Below, one piece after another: positions 35,816-47,524 of a stretch of 64,000 bases of DNA. Below the pieces are notes generated by a model. The model did not search any database and was not told the DNA's origin. It saw only the letters and a list, made by a program, of their open reading frames with translations. Within the stretch, counting starts at the first letter, position 1. The number at the start of each line of letters is the position of its first letter. The DNA is taken from positions 33,622,796 to 33,686,795 of the forward strand of contig JAMXBB010000003.1 in assembly GCA_024138015.1 (NCBI GenBank). The letters run 5' to 3'. Origin of the DNA: Lumnitzera littorea (lineage: Eukaryota; Streptophyta; Magnoliopsida; Myrtales; Combretaceae). A program made the translations under genes and the position numbers.

Positions 35816-38800
35816 GGCAAGGTGCTAACCATTAAGGTTGATAGTATTGACAAAGAAGTAGAGGAGTTGAAGGAGAATAGATAGGCCAAGCTGTCCGTTG
35901 AGGAAGTCATCTATAGCGAGGAAGGGAACTTCATGCCAATTGCTTTAGTGTTAAGGAGAACAATAAGTGTTAGCTTTATGCCTAAAGACGAGTAGAGAGA
36001 AAATCTCTTCCATATTGGATGCAAGGTAAATGAATCACTATGTGTGTTGATCGTTAATAGTAGGAGCTGCACCAATGTAGCCTCTACATTTATGGTCCAA
36101 AAGCTGAAATTGCTGACCATGCCCCACCTCGAAACCTTATAAGCTTCATTGGCTTAGGAATAAGGGAGCCTTATAAGTGAGCAAATAGGTGTCTATACCG
36201 ATTTACATTGGCAAGTATCAAGATGAAGTGCTTTGTCATGTGCTGCTCATGAGTGCGTCCCATATTCTACTTAGACGACCATGGATGTTTGATCGAGTAG
36301 TTATGTATGACGGCAGGAGGAACACATGTTATGTAGAGCATGAAGGAAGAAGGTTAAAATTGAGTCCCATGATAACCAAGTAGGTGAAAGTCATGCAGTC
36401 CCAGCTTAGCTGAACCTCGAGAAAAGAGGCTTTGGTATTGACCTGAGCCGAACTGAAAAGAAAAATGGAGCTAGAGGGACCGATATATTTGCTTGTCAAA
36501 AGGCTTCTAGAGATGAGACTCGGGTAGGAAGAGCTACCGACCAAAGTAAAAACCTTATTGGAGGAATTTTCTGATCTGTTTCTAAAAGAGCTACCGAATG
36601 GCCTGCCCTTAATTCGAAGCGTTGAGCATGCAATTGACCTATAGCCAAGAGTCACACTGCTGAACAAGCTTACTTATAGGTTGAACCTCGAACAAGCTAT
36701 TAAGCTATAGAGGTAAGTAGACAACCTTATGGAGAAAGGATATATACATGAGTCCCTTAGTCCCTATGCCATTCTAGCCTTATTAGTGCCGAAGAAAGAC
36801 GGGTCTTGGAGGATGTGTGTGGATAGCTAAGTGATCAATCGAATCACCATTAAGTATAGGTATCCCATACCTAGGCTTGATGACATGTTAGATGAGTTAA
36901 GTGGAGCAAGAGTGCTCTGCAAGATTGACCTTAAGGCTGGGTACCATTAGATTCGAATGTGTGAAGATGATGAGTGGAAGATCGCATTCAAAATACGCCA
37001 TGGTTTAAATGAATGGCTTATAATGCCATTTGGACTGTCCAATGCGCCAAGTACATTCATGTGACTTATGAATCATATGCTCCGAGAATTACTAGGAAGG
37101 TTTGTCATAGTTTATTTTGATGACTTTCTAGTATATAATCCTAACTTGGAGACTCTCCAATAAGTGCTTGCAAAAGTCCAGATTGAATAGCTCTATGCCA
37201 ATTTGAAGAAGTGCAACTTTTGTCGATTCAAGGTGATCTTCTAGGGTTTTGTTGTGAGCAGAGGTGTCATTTGAGTTAATGAAGAGAAGACAAGAGTGAT
37301 CATAAAATGGCCCAAGCTGGACTATTCTACCAGTGTGAGAAGTTTCTACAGCTTGTCATCATTCTATCACCAATTCATAAAGAATTTCAGTATGATTGTG
37401 AGATTGTGGCTCCACTCACTAGACTCTTAAAGAAGAATGTTGAATTCAGATGGGGTGAGAAAGAGAGGAGGAGTTTTGAGGATGTGAAGGAGAAGCTAAC
37501 TACAACCTTAGTCTTAGCTCTACTGAACTTAGATAAGTTATTTGAAGTAGAGTGTGATGCATTCAGACTAAGCGTAAGTGCTTTGTAGATGTAAGAAGGC
37601 CGACCCATTGCTTACTTCAATGAGAAACTTTGAGGAGCCACACTCAACTTTTCTATTTACAACAAGGAGTTCTACTCCTTAATCCAAGCCTTAACGGTAT
37701 GGCAACACTAAGTGTGATGTACACCAATCAGGAATCCTTAAGATATTTAAAGAGCCAACCGAAGTTATCCTGGAGACAGGCCAAGTGGGTTGAGTTCATG
37801 GAAGGTTTTTCTTATGTCGTAAAATACAAGAACAGAAAAAACAATGTAATGGCCAACGCCTTATTGAGATGACATACCCTCCTGACCGACCTGTAGACGA
37901 GGCTACTTGGTTTTTCAACCATCAAGAATTTGTATGACTATCATAGGGAGGAAGGATAAGGACTCACACTTTGGTATGGAGGGTATCATCCTCCTTATGT
38001 AGACATCTACACAGGGAGGCTACTTGGTTTTACACCCATTGTGAGGAAGGACAAATACTGGATGACTATCACAGGGAGGATGGATACTTATTTAGGAAGA
38101 GAAGGCTATGTATCCTGACTTGTTCCATACGAGAACTGCTTGTGCACATGAAGGGACATTGATAGGACACTTTGGCCAACTTTGAACTTATGAGGTACTA
38201 TCCTTTAGATTCTTTTGGCTAAGGATGAAGAGAGATGTCCAATCCATGCTAGAAAATTGTACAACTTGCCGAAAAGCGAAGAGTCGAGCTAAGAAAGGAT
38301 ACTACCAACCCTTGTCGATCCCGACCCAACTATGGTCTGAGCTGAGTATGGACTTCATATTAGGATTTCCGAGAAAGTCCCGAGGGAAAGACTCTATCAT
38401 GGTAGTTGTGGATTGATTTAGTAAGATGACACATTTCGTGCCTTGTTCCAAAACGAACGATGCTTCGGCTATCACTTTTCTTTTCTTGCAGGAAGAAATC
38501 AAGTTGCATGAAATTCCCAGGACCATTATTTCAAACTAGTTACTTTTAGAGGATGTTGTAGAGGTGAATGGGAACGAAGCTGCTGTACAGCACATCCTGC
38601 CAGCTATAGACTAATGGACAGACCGAAGTTGTCAACAGAACCATGGGAACTTTACTGCAAGTTGCTACGAACGAAATACGACCGACTGGGATTTGTGCCT
38701 ACTAATAATTGAGTTTGCCTACAATAAGATCGCTTATAGTATCACAAGCATGTTTGCATTCGAGGTTGCCTATGGGTTCAACCCTGAGTTGCCATTGGAC

Positions 38801-39160
38801 CAAGCGATCCAGTCATTGCTTGATGATGACTGACCAGCTATTGAGAGAGTTGAGGCTATTAAAGCCATGCATCAAAAGGTTGTAGTGTAACTGGGTCAAG
38901 CTAATATTAAGCTTAAGAAGTGAAGTTGAGGATAGAAGAAGAGAGAATTTTAACTAGGTGATTTGGTTTGGATACACCTCAATAAGGAACAATTCCCAAA
39001 CTTGAGAAAGAACAAGTTATCTCCCAAAGTCGACGGATCTTTCAAAGTACTTGAAAAGATCAATCTTAATGCCTATAGGATTGAATTACCTAAAGGATAT
39101 GGAGTCTCAGACTCTTTCAACATTGCTGACCTCCAACTTTACATTCCCAAAGATGAGTAA
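35816..39160 (+). pseudogene. Gypsy-1 pol: protease, reverse transcriptase, RNase H, integrase
   Basis: Protease (about 35980-36120): VNSRSCTNVAS where the catalytic Asp is expected, so it is Asn. Its end, YIGKYQDEVLCHVLLMSA..LLRRPWMFDR, is at 36200-36290. Reverse transcriptase (36590-37270): YIHESLSPYAILALLVPKK, MCVDS, PIPRLDDMLDELSGA, KIDLKAGYH, WLIMPFGLSNAPSTFM, and an intact YFDD at 37113-37124. RNase H (37390-37870) is frameshifted more than once; EVECDAF and WVEFMEGF remain. Integrase (38160-38900): LENCTTCRKAK of the zinc finger and SELSMDFILGFPRK of the core, then stops. The C-terminal part (38940-39160) has LGDLVWIHLNKEQFP and YRIELPKGYGVSDSFNIADL before the stop at 39160. In an active element this polyprotein copies and inserts the element in the nucleus. 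Confidence 0.9.
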
Positions 39161-39202
39161 CCTAGACTTAAACTATATTTGATCCTAAATCTTAAATAAC
39201 CC

Positions 39203-39210
39203 AAAGGGGA
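39203..39210 (+). other. Polypurine tract of gypsy-1
   Basis: AAAGGGGA lies immediately before the 3' LTR and is where plus-strand synthesis would start. Confidence 0.75.
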
Positions 39211-40073
39211 TGATAGGGATCATGGACCGATTATACGCTCCTAAGCTTGAGGGTTCTCTCAAGTAGTCTGGCGAGCTGTCCGAAATGAGTTAAGTGCCGA
39301 GGAGTAGTACTTGCCCCAATTCGATCCCCTGGGCTACTTCACTCTCCATGCTATCCAAGGCATTACCAAGGTAACCAACTGACATGCCAAATTGAACCCT
39401 TCACTATGCACTAGTCTAAGCACTAAATCTGAATACAGTAATCTCTATGGTGCTGAGGTCGAGCTGATGAGTATCAGAAGCCGACCACCTGAGGCCGACC
39501 CTATTGTGAGCTATCCCTAGTCTAGCCTTAGTAGTCAAGATGTTGAACTTTTGACTGTAAACAGACTTAAGTAGAGGCCTACCCCTGCTTGGATAACAAT
39601 ATTGTCAGAATCACAGTAAAAACGTATGCGTGCTGTTCTTTCTAACAACTGTACTATCTTTTTTGATAGATGACATTCGCTGCGTATGATTTCGTGTTTT
39701 CCTTGTAAATTAACTTCCTTTTATTTAGAAAACAGGAATTTATTTTTGTAATTATCCGTAACATAGAAATTGCCCTAACAAGGTACTATAAATAATCACT
39801 TAATGTAATAGCCACAAGAGAATATATACAGAATAATACACTGAACTTTTTACCCTCTCTTGAGCTAAGTGTCCTCTTGCTTACTCTTGAGCTACGTTTA
39901 TTTACCCTATTCGAGCTTGTGTGAGACATTGGTGTGACATAACTTTCGTTGGTGTACGAGAACCCCTACTCACCCTCGACTATCACTTATTTTTCAAGCC
40001 ATCCGCGATTTGGACCCATCTCTTTAGTTATACATGATATTGGGTTCATATCTTCATCTACGGATGCGTATCA
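39211..40073 (+). repeat. Gypsy-1 3' LTR
   Basis: It starts TGATAGGGATC and ends GCGTATCA. It is collinear with the 5' LTR but about 60 bases shorter, having lost part of the region near 34205-34320 of the 5' copy. It has the same TATA box. Confidence 0.9.
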
Positions 40074-40078
40074 AAAGA

Positions 40079-40600
40079 CTACATGCTTTATGTATGGGGG
40101 AATTGATAATTTGGGGGTAGTTGGTTACTTAGATTTAGACCCCATTGGATGTGTTGATTTGCAAAAATCAACATGAAAATATGTTTTTATGCTTATTAGC
40201 AGAGCCCTTTCTTGGAGGAATGCAAAGCGAACATCAAATGCCACTTCTACCATGGAGGTAGAGTTTGTTTCTCATTTTGAGGCAATTTCACATGGTGTAT
40301 GGTTAACGCATTTCATATTTGGGCTTAGAATTGCGTTCTATCTCTAAGCCATTAAGGATGTACTATGACAATTTAGTTACTATTTTCTTAGTTAAAAACA
40401 ACAAAAGAGGAAGTTAAAGTAAAGACACCAACATCAAGTATTTGCCCATAAAGGAATGCACAAAGAAAGATAAAGTGGTTGTTGTGCACATAAGCGCTAA
40501 GTTGATGTTAGGTGATCTTTTAATAAAAGGCATGCCACCAAAGGGTTTTAAGGATCACATAGTATGAATAGGACTTGGTCCTAATATGTGATCTATGTTC
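40079..40600 (+). pseudogene. Copia-2 RNase H, 3' part
   Basis: It continues the copia-2 pol that gypsy-1 interrupted. It contains CFMYGGIDNLGVVGYLDLDPIG, where copia RNase H has the first catalytic Asp in YSDSDFAG, then ALSWRNAKRTSNATSTMEVEFVS with the catalytic Glu region, then HGVWLTHFIFGLRI. From about 40330 frameshifts appear; the closing GMPPKGFKDH is visible at 40540-40560. In active relatives this domain removes the RNA from RNA-DNA hybrids. It is followed by the copia-2 polypurine tract and 3' LTR. Confidence 0.85.
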
Positions 40601-40874
40601 TAGTTATTTATCTTGAAACTCATTTAGTCACTTGTTTTGTCTTTTGGTATATACATTTGGTTTGAGAATGACTATATCCAATTGTACCTTGAAATATAAA
40701 TAAGGTTTATTCATAAAGTTGACTGACATTAAACAAATCAAATGCATCATGATACACAGAAGATAATACTTGTTCTAAGAGGACCTATCGCTATGATCCA
40801 TGTACTTTCTTTCTTGGTTAAAGATAAGAAATTCATAGAATGTAGTATAAAAATAATGCGAGCAAGTAGGAGAT

Positions 40875-41281
40875 TGTTATACGTAATTTATATTTTAAAT
40901 ATTTTATTATATAAAATACAAAAAGTTGTTATACAAGACCAAATCCCCTTATCTAATTTTGGCTCACAAATTTTTTTATGAACCAAATTAGTTTGGGATT
41001 TATTTTTTAAAATAGTCATATTTAGGAGGAGTATATATATGAATGAAAACCACTTGAGACCCTAGTCTCTTGAGTCCCTACCCTCAATGCACTCAAAAAC
41101 TGTATAAATTCTATACATCATAAAGTAAGTGTGTGAAGAGTTACAGGTATCCAAATTCCAAAACTAAGATAATTTCAGAAAAAATTTACTAATCAATGGC
41201 TAGAGGATTATATGTCAATCCTATTCCACTACAATTACTTTTCTGTATAACTTTACATAGATAGAGATATTTAATCTTACA
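40875..41281 (+). repeat. Copia-2 3' LTR
   Basis: It starts TGTTATACG just after GCAAGTAGGAGAT and ends ATCTTACA. It is followed by TTGAG, the partner of GTGAG upstream of the 5' LTR. It aligns with the 5' LTR across about 300 bases. Confidence 0.8.
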
Positions 41282-41286
41282 TTGAG

Positions 41287-41490
41287 TGCTTATATGGCAT
41301 GGCATCCACATTTGCTAACAATAATTTACATGCTCGATTTAGGTTTATCCCATGTGAAACGTATACTTTCTAAAAATACATTATGCGGATGAATATTTTA
41401 TGATGACATGGGATATGAAATATATCGTATAGCATTCTTGCGACATGTCATCTTTACAAGGAGCATCTCTAGACCCAAAAATGAATGAAG
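41287..41490 (+). repeat. Repeat C, copy 1, right part
   Basis: It resumes repeat C after copia-2 and aligns with 54374-54576: TTATATGGCATGG, GACGACAT or a variant, ATGAAAT.TATT, ACATGTTGTCTTTA-like and GAGCAT..TGAATGA segments. Confidence 0.72.
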
Positions 41491-41674
41491 CTGACATGGG
41501 CTCATATCGGCGAATTGCCATGGTTTAGGGAAGCTTATCCTATATTTAAAAGATGCTTTCCTCATAGATTCTCGAATCGATCAATGCCAATCATATAGTT
41601 CAAAAGTCGGATCGATCCATCACCTTTTGTCCTTAAGAAGAACACATTTCTTAATTTTCTTTTTTTTCCAATTA
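41491..41674 (+). repeat. Dispersed repeat E, copy 2, left part
   Basis: The stretch 41555-41660 matches copy 1 at 18065-18180 (ATCAATGCCAATCATAT, AAAAGTCG, CACCTTTTG). It is interrupted by block D copy 2, and its right part resumes near 46930. Confidence 0.5.
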
Positions 41675-44600
41675 TGACAGTAGCTATGAAACCCTAGTTT
41701 TTGACCAATTATCATGAACTTGGGTTAGTGGGTTACTCTTATTGCACTTTAGATGTAGAGGGTATAGCTCAAGAACTATGAAAACAAAATTTATTAGGGA
41801 AAGCATAAGAAATGAGTTTCATCATGTGATAAAACCTTAGTTGCTTAGAACAGATACTATTTATGGCTTTTGAAATATGATTTTTAAATTATAGAATATT
41901 TATTTTGCTAAATAAAACCTTAGAAAAAAGAGTCCTAATAAGGTTTATTTCGCTAAATAAAACTTATAGAATATTTAATTTAATAAATTATGATTTTATC
42001 GATATTGCCCATTATATATTGGAAATTCAAAATTTAAGCTTCGAGATATAACAAGACCTTAAAAATAAATTATTTAATATATAAAAATAAATTATCGAAG
42101 TAAAATAATATATAAAGTAATTATATACTTGTGGATATACATGTTTATACCCAAAACGGGTATATATGGCATAAAATCCTAAATATGGGTAAATTATGTA
42201 CTAAATAAATAAATAAATCAATTTACTAAGTAATGGACTAATGAACACTTGTAGCAGGAATGGCAAGGGAATTTGGCACATTAACATGTCATAGTAGGAG
42301 CTATTATATTTGGAAACTTCCACATGTATGATGACTCACCCAACATTCAACTGACTTGGGAACAAGCTTTTCATCGCCCCAACACCCATAAAATACTGTA
42401 GCAGGACATTTTAGGGGTTTTTGCTCATAAGAAGATAGGGAAACGCATATAAATAGTAAAGTAGGAGGATTTAGAAAAATTATTATAATTTTTGTTGAAG
42501 GATCAAAGCAAGAAGGTTCATATAGCATACTTAAACCTACCGTTGTGGCCATTTGGGGATTTAAAGGATGTCCATTAGAGATGTGTTTCTGGCAGGGGCC
42601 TAGCGGAAGACGGCTATTGGAGTCCGACAAGGACAACATCCTATTTCCTGATTGTAAGTTCTCAAAATTTAGTAAAAACATCAAACGATATTTAAAAATT
42701 ACGAAATTTGGTTCCTTTAATAATTTTGTATATAGAATTTAAAAATTAAATTATATTTTTGAAATTAAAAGTATTTATATGAGTTCCTTAAGAATAGGCT
42801 TAGTACCAACAACTTTTTTAAAATAGTAAATGATATTATTTTAAGCTAAATTTTAGTATATATATTCCTCATATGATATATTTAACTTAAATAAAAATAA
42901 TTTTTGATAAAATATACGTTTGAAATTTATTCAAATTATTTTGTCGAATTTGTCTTGTTTTTCATGGTAAAGGAATAATGAGTTTTTAATTAAATTTCTT
43001 ATTGAATCTAATTTGTAATGATTTCCAAAGCTTAGCTATGATTTTGGAAATAGTTGATTCAGATCTTATAATTTTTTTTTTATTATTTACCAAATTTAAG
43101 CTAATTTTTGTAAAATTGGGCTTAAAATCGATATTTTAGAAAATGTGTAATGGCCATATTTAAGAGTTATAATAATCATATCTTGAACTATATATTTTAA
43201 TGAGTTTATAGTATTCTTCGGGGAATTAAACAAATACGGATACCATTTGTTACTAAATTTTCTATTATGAGCCTATAAAATGGCTTATATGGTTAATTGG
43301 TGATATATGTACTACTTATATAATTTGGTAGTTGAAGTATGAGGTAAATACTTTGTTATATTTCTTACTAATACTAACCTAAAGTAAATGAAAAAGTGGG
43401 GGTTTCTTAAGTAAATATAGTAATTTGGTTGAATTACATAACAAATTAAAGGAAGAATCGAAGGATGCGGTTGGTAGCTTTTGGACAATTAGGTTTAGAG
43501 ATTAGGCTAGAATGCGTAAATGAGATTCTTAAGTTGTAAGGACTAGGGATATGTGTTATATGTTATCATTTACGAACTTTATGTTAGGTTTTATAGATGA
43601 GATAACGCAGTAGGATTTTAAAATTTTTATAAAACATATCTACGATCTATTTATAATGTATAAAATAAAACACAATTCAATAGTTTGTAAGAGAAATACC
43701 TTTCTTTTTTCTTATAGCAAAAATCATCTCCCCCTAGGAGATACAATTCAAGTGATTCGAATATTGATCTATTGTTTTTTGTCAAATATGTTCATCACGA
43801 GGACTTCAAATGGAGTCTTTCTAGTAGTATTTACACACACACGGTAACAAGAAAATTTCTATCGCTATACCATTAGATAACTTAGATTGGTATTCTATTC
43901 CAAAACAAACCTAAAGAATATTTCTTTTAAGACTTCAAACACACCTTTTTGTCAAAGAGGAAAAACAAAACTTTCACCTTTTGAAAACTAATGATAAAAA
44001 ATCTTCGTCATGGCTTTTCCTTTTCAATTTTATTAAAGCTACTTTAATGGCCTTAAAGTCACATTCCTTACACTTTTATTCCAAAGGATAAAATATTGGT
44101 ATTTTATTACCAAAATAAAATAATATAAATAGCATAAAACTATTGTATTGCTATTAGCAATAAAATATTGAAGGCACTATAATTATTTGACCATGTAATC
44201 TACTTCCAAAAGATAAAATATAATCCTTTCATTTTTCTTTGGAATAAATAAATTAATTCTATTTCCCAAAAAATAAATTGATAAATTTATTATCCACTAA
44301 AATTTCTAGTTAATTAAATCATTATTATTACTTATGTTATTGTGTGCGAGTCTTTAGATTTCTATATACGAATGTAGTGTCTATCTAGATACGGTCTAAG
44401 GCAATCATCTAGCAACAATTATTGGCCGCCTAACATAATAGAAAGGTTGTAAACCATAAACCATTATGAAAATATTACTGCATAACTAAATCTTTTTATT
44501 AAATAATATCCTAATTAAACCACTACATGTTATGTTATCAATTTTAGTCATTTTACTTAGTTTTTGAGATAAATTAGACTTGATAAAACTTTTCGTGGTC

Positions 44601-46894
44601 CTAGGCATACAAGTCACTATTACCTTAATTAAGCAACCTTAGATATCAACTTCCTAATCCAAGAAAGTGATGAATTTTATATTGACTCATAATTATCCTT
44701 TCTATATTTCACATTATACCCAATAACCATATTATTTACAATCTAAATAAAAATAGTGTTTAACGACATCAAAGCACAACATTTCATATATAATGTATAT
44801 GAAGGTCTCAAGTCTAGGTATTATTTATACTCATTCATATAGAGGAGGGACCAATGACATTAAACATGTGATGTCCTCTATCAACGGATCATTTTTAGTG
44901 TACCTACTTAACTTTAGGCGCCCAATTGTATAACTCATATATCTTTCCCTTGGTCTAATAAAAACGACCTTAGTTATACAATGTGTTGATTTAAATATCT
45001 ATGTCATCTCTAGATATTTATCTAACCAAGGACAACTTTTGGATAATATGATATCATGGAATTCTACTGATAATATGCCTTTACTATTATTCCATATATG
45101 CCCTAATTATTTATGTGACTTTATTACAAAATATATAAGAGCAGAGAAGTATACACTTGCAATAAATACTTGTCTTTTATTAATAATATTCATAAGTATA
45201 TCAAAAGTTGTCTTGGCATATTGTGCACTATTTACAACACTTTAGAATTAATCTAGTTCAAAGGATAATTTAGAGGATCAATAAAAGAATAAATCAGAGG
45301 AAGTCTAGGATGAATATTTTCCTAAAGAATTATCTCAAATCATAAACCTAAAATAATAGTAAGTTATTAATGATTTGGAATATATCACCTAAAGATGACT
45401 TTGATACTACATATTTTAATTAGGTGAAATAGCTAAAGATGAACCTCATACGTAGCATTCGAACAATCAGCAAATCTAAGTAAGTGGATATTTGTGTGTT
45501 TTAATTATATTATATCTATACATCTAAATTTCTAACTAACTAGGCTATTTTAGATTTGATTGATGTTGTGTGCAAGTGAGATGTGTTGATTCCTGATCTC
45601 TTAGATATGTGTTGTTGAATGGAATATGCTAGGTTATATGTTGCTTGAATGAGCTATGTATATTTCTTGTTGTATTACTATTGTTGATTGAAACATGTTG
45701 TGGTATTTAGACTTGGTTATTGTAAGTACGTTATTGGGTGATATTATAACATTTGTTGGGATTTGTATTAACTTAGGAAAAAGCTAGATACTAATCTTAC
45801 GTCCTAAGATGTTCACTTAAGTGAACATGATATCGAGGTTCCTAGATGAGAAAGAAATAAGAAGTTATATTAAAGACTAGGTTAAACTAAAAGATGCTTA
45901 TTAAGGAATTGGGAAGTTGCACTGGTTATTCTTTGATACTCTGTTTGTAGCATTCATGGCATGGCACAAAAGGGACCTTCGCGCTAGGTTTTACTTGAAA
46001 AGTTAGGTTACTAAGTAGAGACTATGATTTATAAAGTTTTTTGTTTTAATTTTTTTAAAGCATATAGTATAGCATTTGCTCAAGCAACTTGACCACTCCT
46101 TGTGGTTTAATGAGTAACGCTAGGTTTTGGAGGTCTTACTTCCAAGTAGCTCCTTGATACCTCTTGGTTCCTAGATCTTTTATCTAGACACCTGAATTGA
46201 AGTCATCCAACTAGATGAGTGCTAAGCTGGGTTAAGATTTTGGTACTAATACATATCACATATATAAGCATGACATGCATTATCTGCATTGTCTCCTTAG
46301 ATAAGATATGTAATAATATAATCAAATTTAACAATTTGTCGATGTTTCTTTGGTGTTCACTACTAGCTATGCTTGTTATTGTGTGTTTATCCACTCTCAC
46401 TCAACTTGCAATAATTTGAGGGGATAGGTTATCTTATTTTAGGGTAAGGATGATATAAACTAGGCTTCGCATCATAAAGGCAAGGAGATTTTAGAGTGTT
46501 AGTTAGAGATATGTTTCTTAGAAGAAACCATTAACTACAAGATACGGTTTAAGTTCTTAGAAGTGGTTCTTTAAGCTATAGAGTTACATTACAAAGAATT
46601 CAGTATTACAGTTGTAGTTGTAATCTATATATTTGTAATGGAATCATATACTATACAAGAATGTATTGCTATGATACTTTAAGCATGGCTTGCGATTGTA
46701 TAGATTTTTACTAGTGTTAGTGGGTTGAATAAGAAGAGATTTGAAATTTAAATGTTTTATTAAGTAAAATAGCAGGTTAGATATAGGTTCTACCTTATCC
46801 CTAACTTAGAGAAAGCATAACAAGCAAGCTATCTTTAAACGCCAAAAATTTGAGAAAAGGTTTTAAGAAGATGCCTAGAAGGCAAGATATTACA
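41675..46894 (+). mobile_element. LTR-like block D, copy 2, with a nested solo LTR
   Basis: It starts TGACAGTAGC and ends near GATATTACA. It has the layout of a long gypsy LTR: a TATA box in CATATAAATAGT at about 42446, downstream segments like those of Tekay-type LTRs (GACTCACCC, CAGGGGCCTAGCGG), and a 3' part related to 18521-20236. Without the nested solo LTR (43582-45239) it is about 3.55 kb. Target duplications were not clear. It lies within repeat E, whose two halves flank it. An open frame on the minus strand at 42304-42684 is not conserved with any family and I do not call it a gene. Confidence 0.58.
43582..45239 (-). mobile_element. Solo LTR, 1.66 kb, probably copia-type and minus strand
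   Basis: It begins TGTTAGG and ends TTTACAACA, with a perfect five-base duplication CTTTA at 43577-43581 and 45240-45244. Read on the minus strand, a TATA box (GAGTATAAATAAT) lies near 44820-44835, which is why I put it on that strand. The text also resembles copia LTR and leader sequences in that direction (inference). It has no coding region and sits within block D copy 2. Confidence 0.82.
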
Positions 46895-46929
46895 ATAGGA
46901 AACTAGGAATTTGAATCCGATCCTTCTCA

Positions 46930-47340
46930 TCGAGCAATCAATGTTGAAGATTCCTTTTCTCATTTATATTTCATTTCTCATAAATGTCTCTAAGTTTTCG
47001 TTCTTCCTTTTTTCCTTCCTTTTTAAATTCCTTTTATGTTTTATATGTTAACAAGCCATTAGGGCTGAGCAATGATTTGGTTATCTTTCAAGCCTTGACT
47101 TAGGTCAGCTAACCGAGCTATGGGCTAAATAAAGCTTATGCACAGCCTTGTTCGTTTAGCATGAAATTGCCTTTATATTTTCTCTTTTTCTATCTTCTTT
47201 TTCTACGACTTAACATAGGACCTAATAGTCCTCTCATTGAATTCTAAAGCTTTAATTAAAAATAAATAAATAAATAGTACTATCATAAATTTTCTCTAAG
47301 TAAATTTACTTCCATATTTTTGAAGTTGTGGATTTATTCC
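46930..47340 (+). repeat. Dispersed repeat E, copy 2, right part
   Basis: It continues repeat E after block D: CTCATAAATGT, a pyrimidine-rich run, and CCTTTATATTTTCTC match 18190-18400, and TTCCATAT.TTTTGAAGTTG matches near 18483-18510. Confidence 0.55.
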
Positions 47341-47419
47341 TAAATCTTAGCAAATGTTCTTCTAAAGCCCTCAAAGACCGTGTTATCTCAAATGCAAACA
47401 AAAACTAATAATGATTTTA

Positions 47420-47524
47420 CTAAACCCTTATAACCTAGTGGTATGGACATTAATCTCTCAATAGGATAGACAAGGTTTGAATCATCCTTCCACCTATTGT
47501 AATCACTTAAAAAGAAAAAAAAAG
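47420..47524 (+). mobile_element. tRNA-derived SINE, 105 bp
   Basis: An A-box-like TAACCTAGTGGTATGG is followed by a B-box-like GGTTTGAATCATCC about 37 bases later, then an A-rich tail (AAAAAGAAAAAAAAAG). The nine-base duplication ATGATTTTA is perfect at 47411-47419 and 47525-47533. The boxes are the internal RNA polymerase III promoter inherited from a tRNA. It is a short non-autonomous element that relies on LINE reverse transcriptase. Confidence 0.85.

Larger units (their letters stand above)
33521..40073 (+). mobile_element. Gypsy-1: complete but decayed Ty3/gypsy element, 6,553 bp
   Basis: LTRs are at 33521-34443 and 39211-40073, with a perfect five-base duplication AAAGA at 33516-33520 and 40074-40078. 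A tRNA-Met-like primer site lies just inside the 5' LTR and a polypurine tract just before the 3' LTR. The domain order gag, protease, reverse transcriptase, RNase H, integrase defines Ty3/gypsy. The gag and reverse transcriptase wording recalls the Reina/chromovirus group, but no chromodomain follows the integrase (inference). In the first 80 bases the two LTRs differ at about 14 positions, so it is old. It splits copia-2 in the RNase H region. Confidence 0.93.
25250..41281 (+). mobile_element. Copia-2: Ty1/copia element carrying four later insertions
   Basis: A copia element inserted in repeat C. It has LTRs at 25250-25660 and 40875-41281. The flanking five-base sequences are GTGAG at 25245-25249 and TTGAG at 41282-41286, and the empty repeat copy reads GTAAG at 54369-54373. 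Before the 3' LTR the sequence GCAAGTAGGAGAT is the usual copia polypurine tract. Its coding region is cut by a gypsy solo LTR, solo LTR B, a hAT MITE and gypsy-1, and each cut falls between matching coding fragments. Without them it would be about 5.1 kb, close to a normal copia length. The reverse transcriptase core has been lost by a deletion near 33110, so it cannot move by itself. Confidence 0.88.

Noticed and set aside
38940..39210. Chromodomain at the end of gypsy-1 integrase
   Set aside because: The reading stops soon after the integrase C-terminal segment and only about 50 bases remain before the 3' LTR; no chromodomain motif is visible.
42304..42684. 126-codon open frame on the minus strand
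   Set aside because: It lies antisense to the promoter-like part of an LTR block, with no known family and no coding features.
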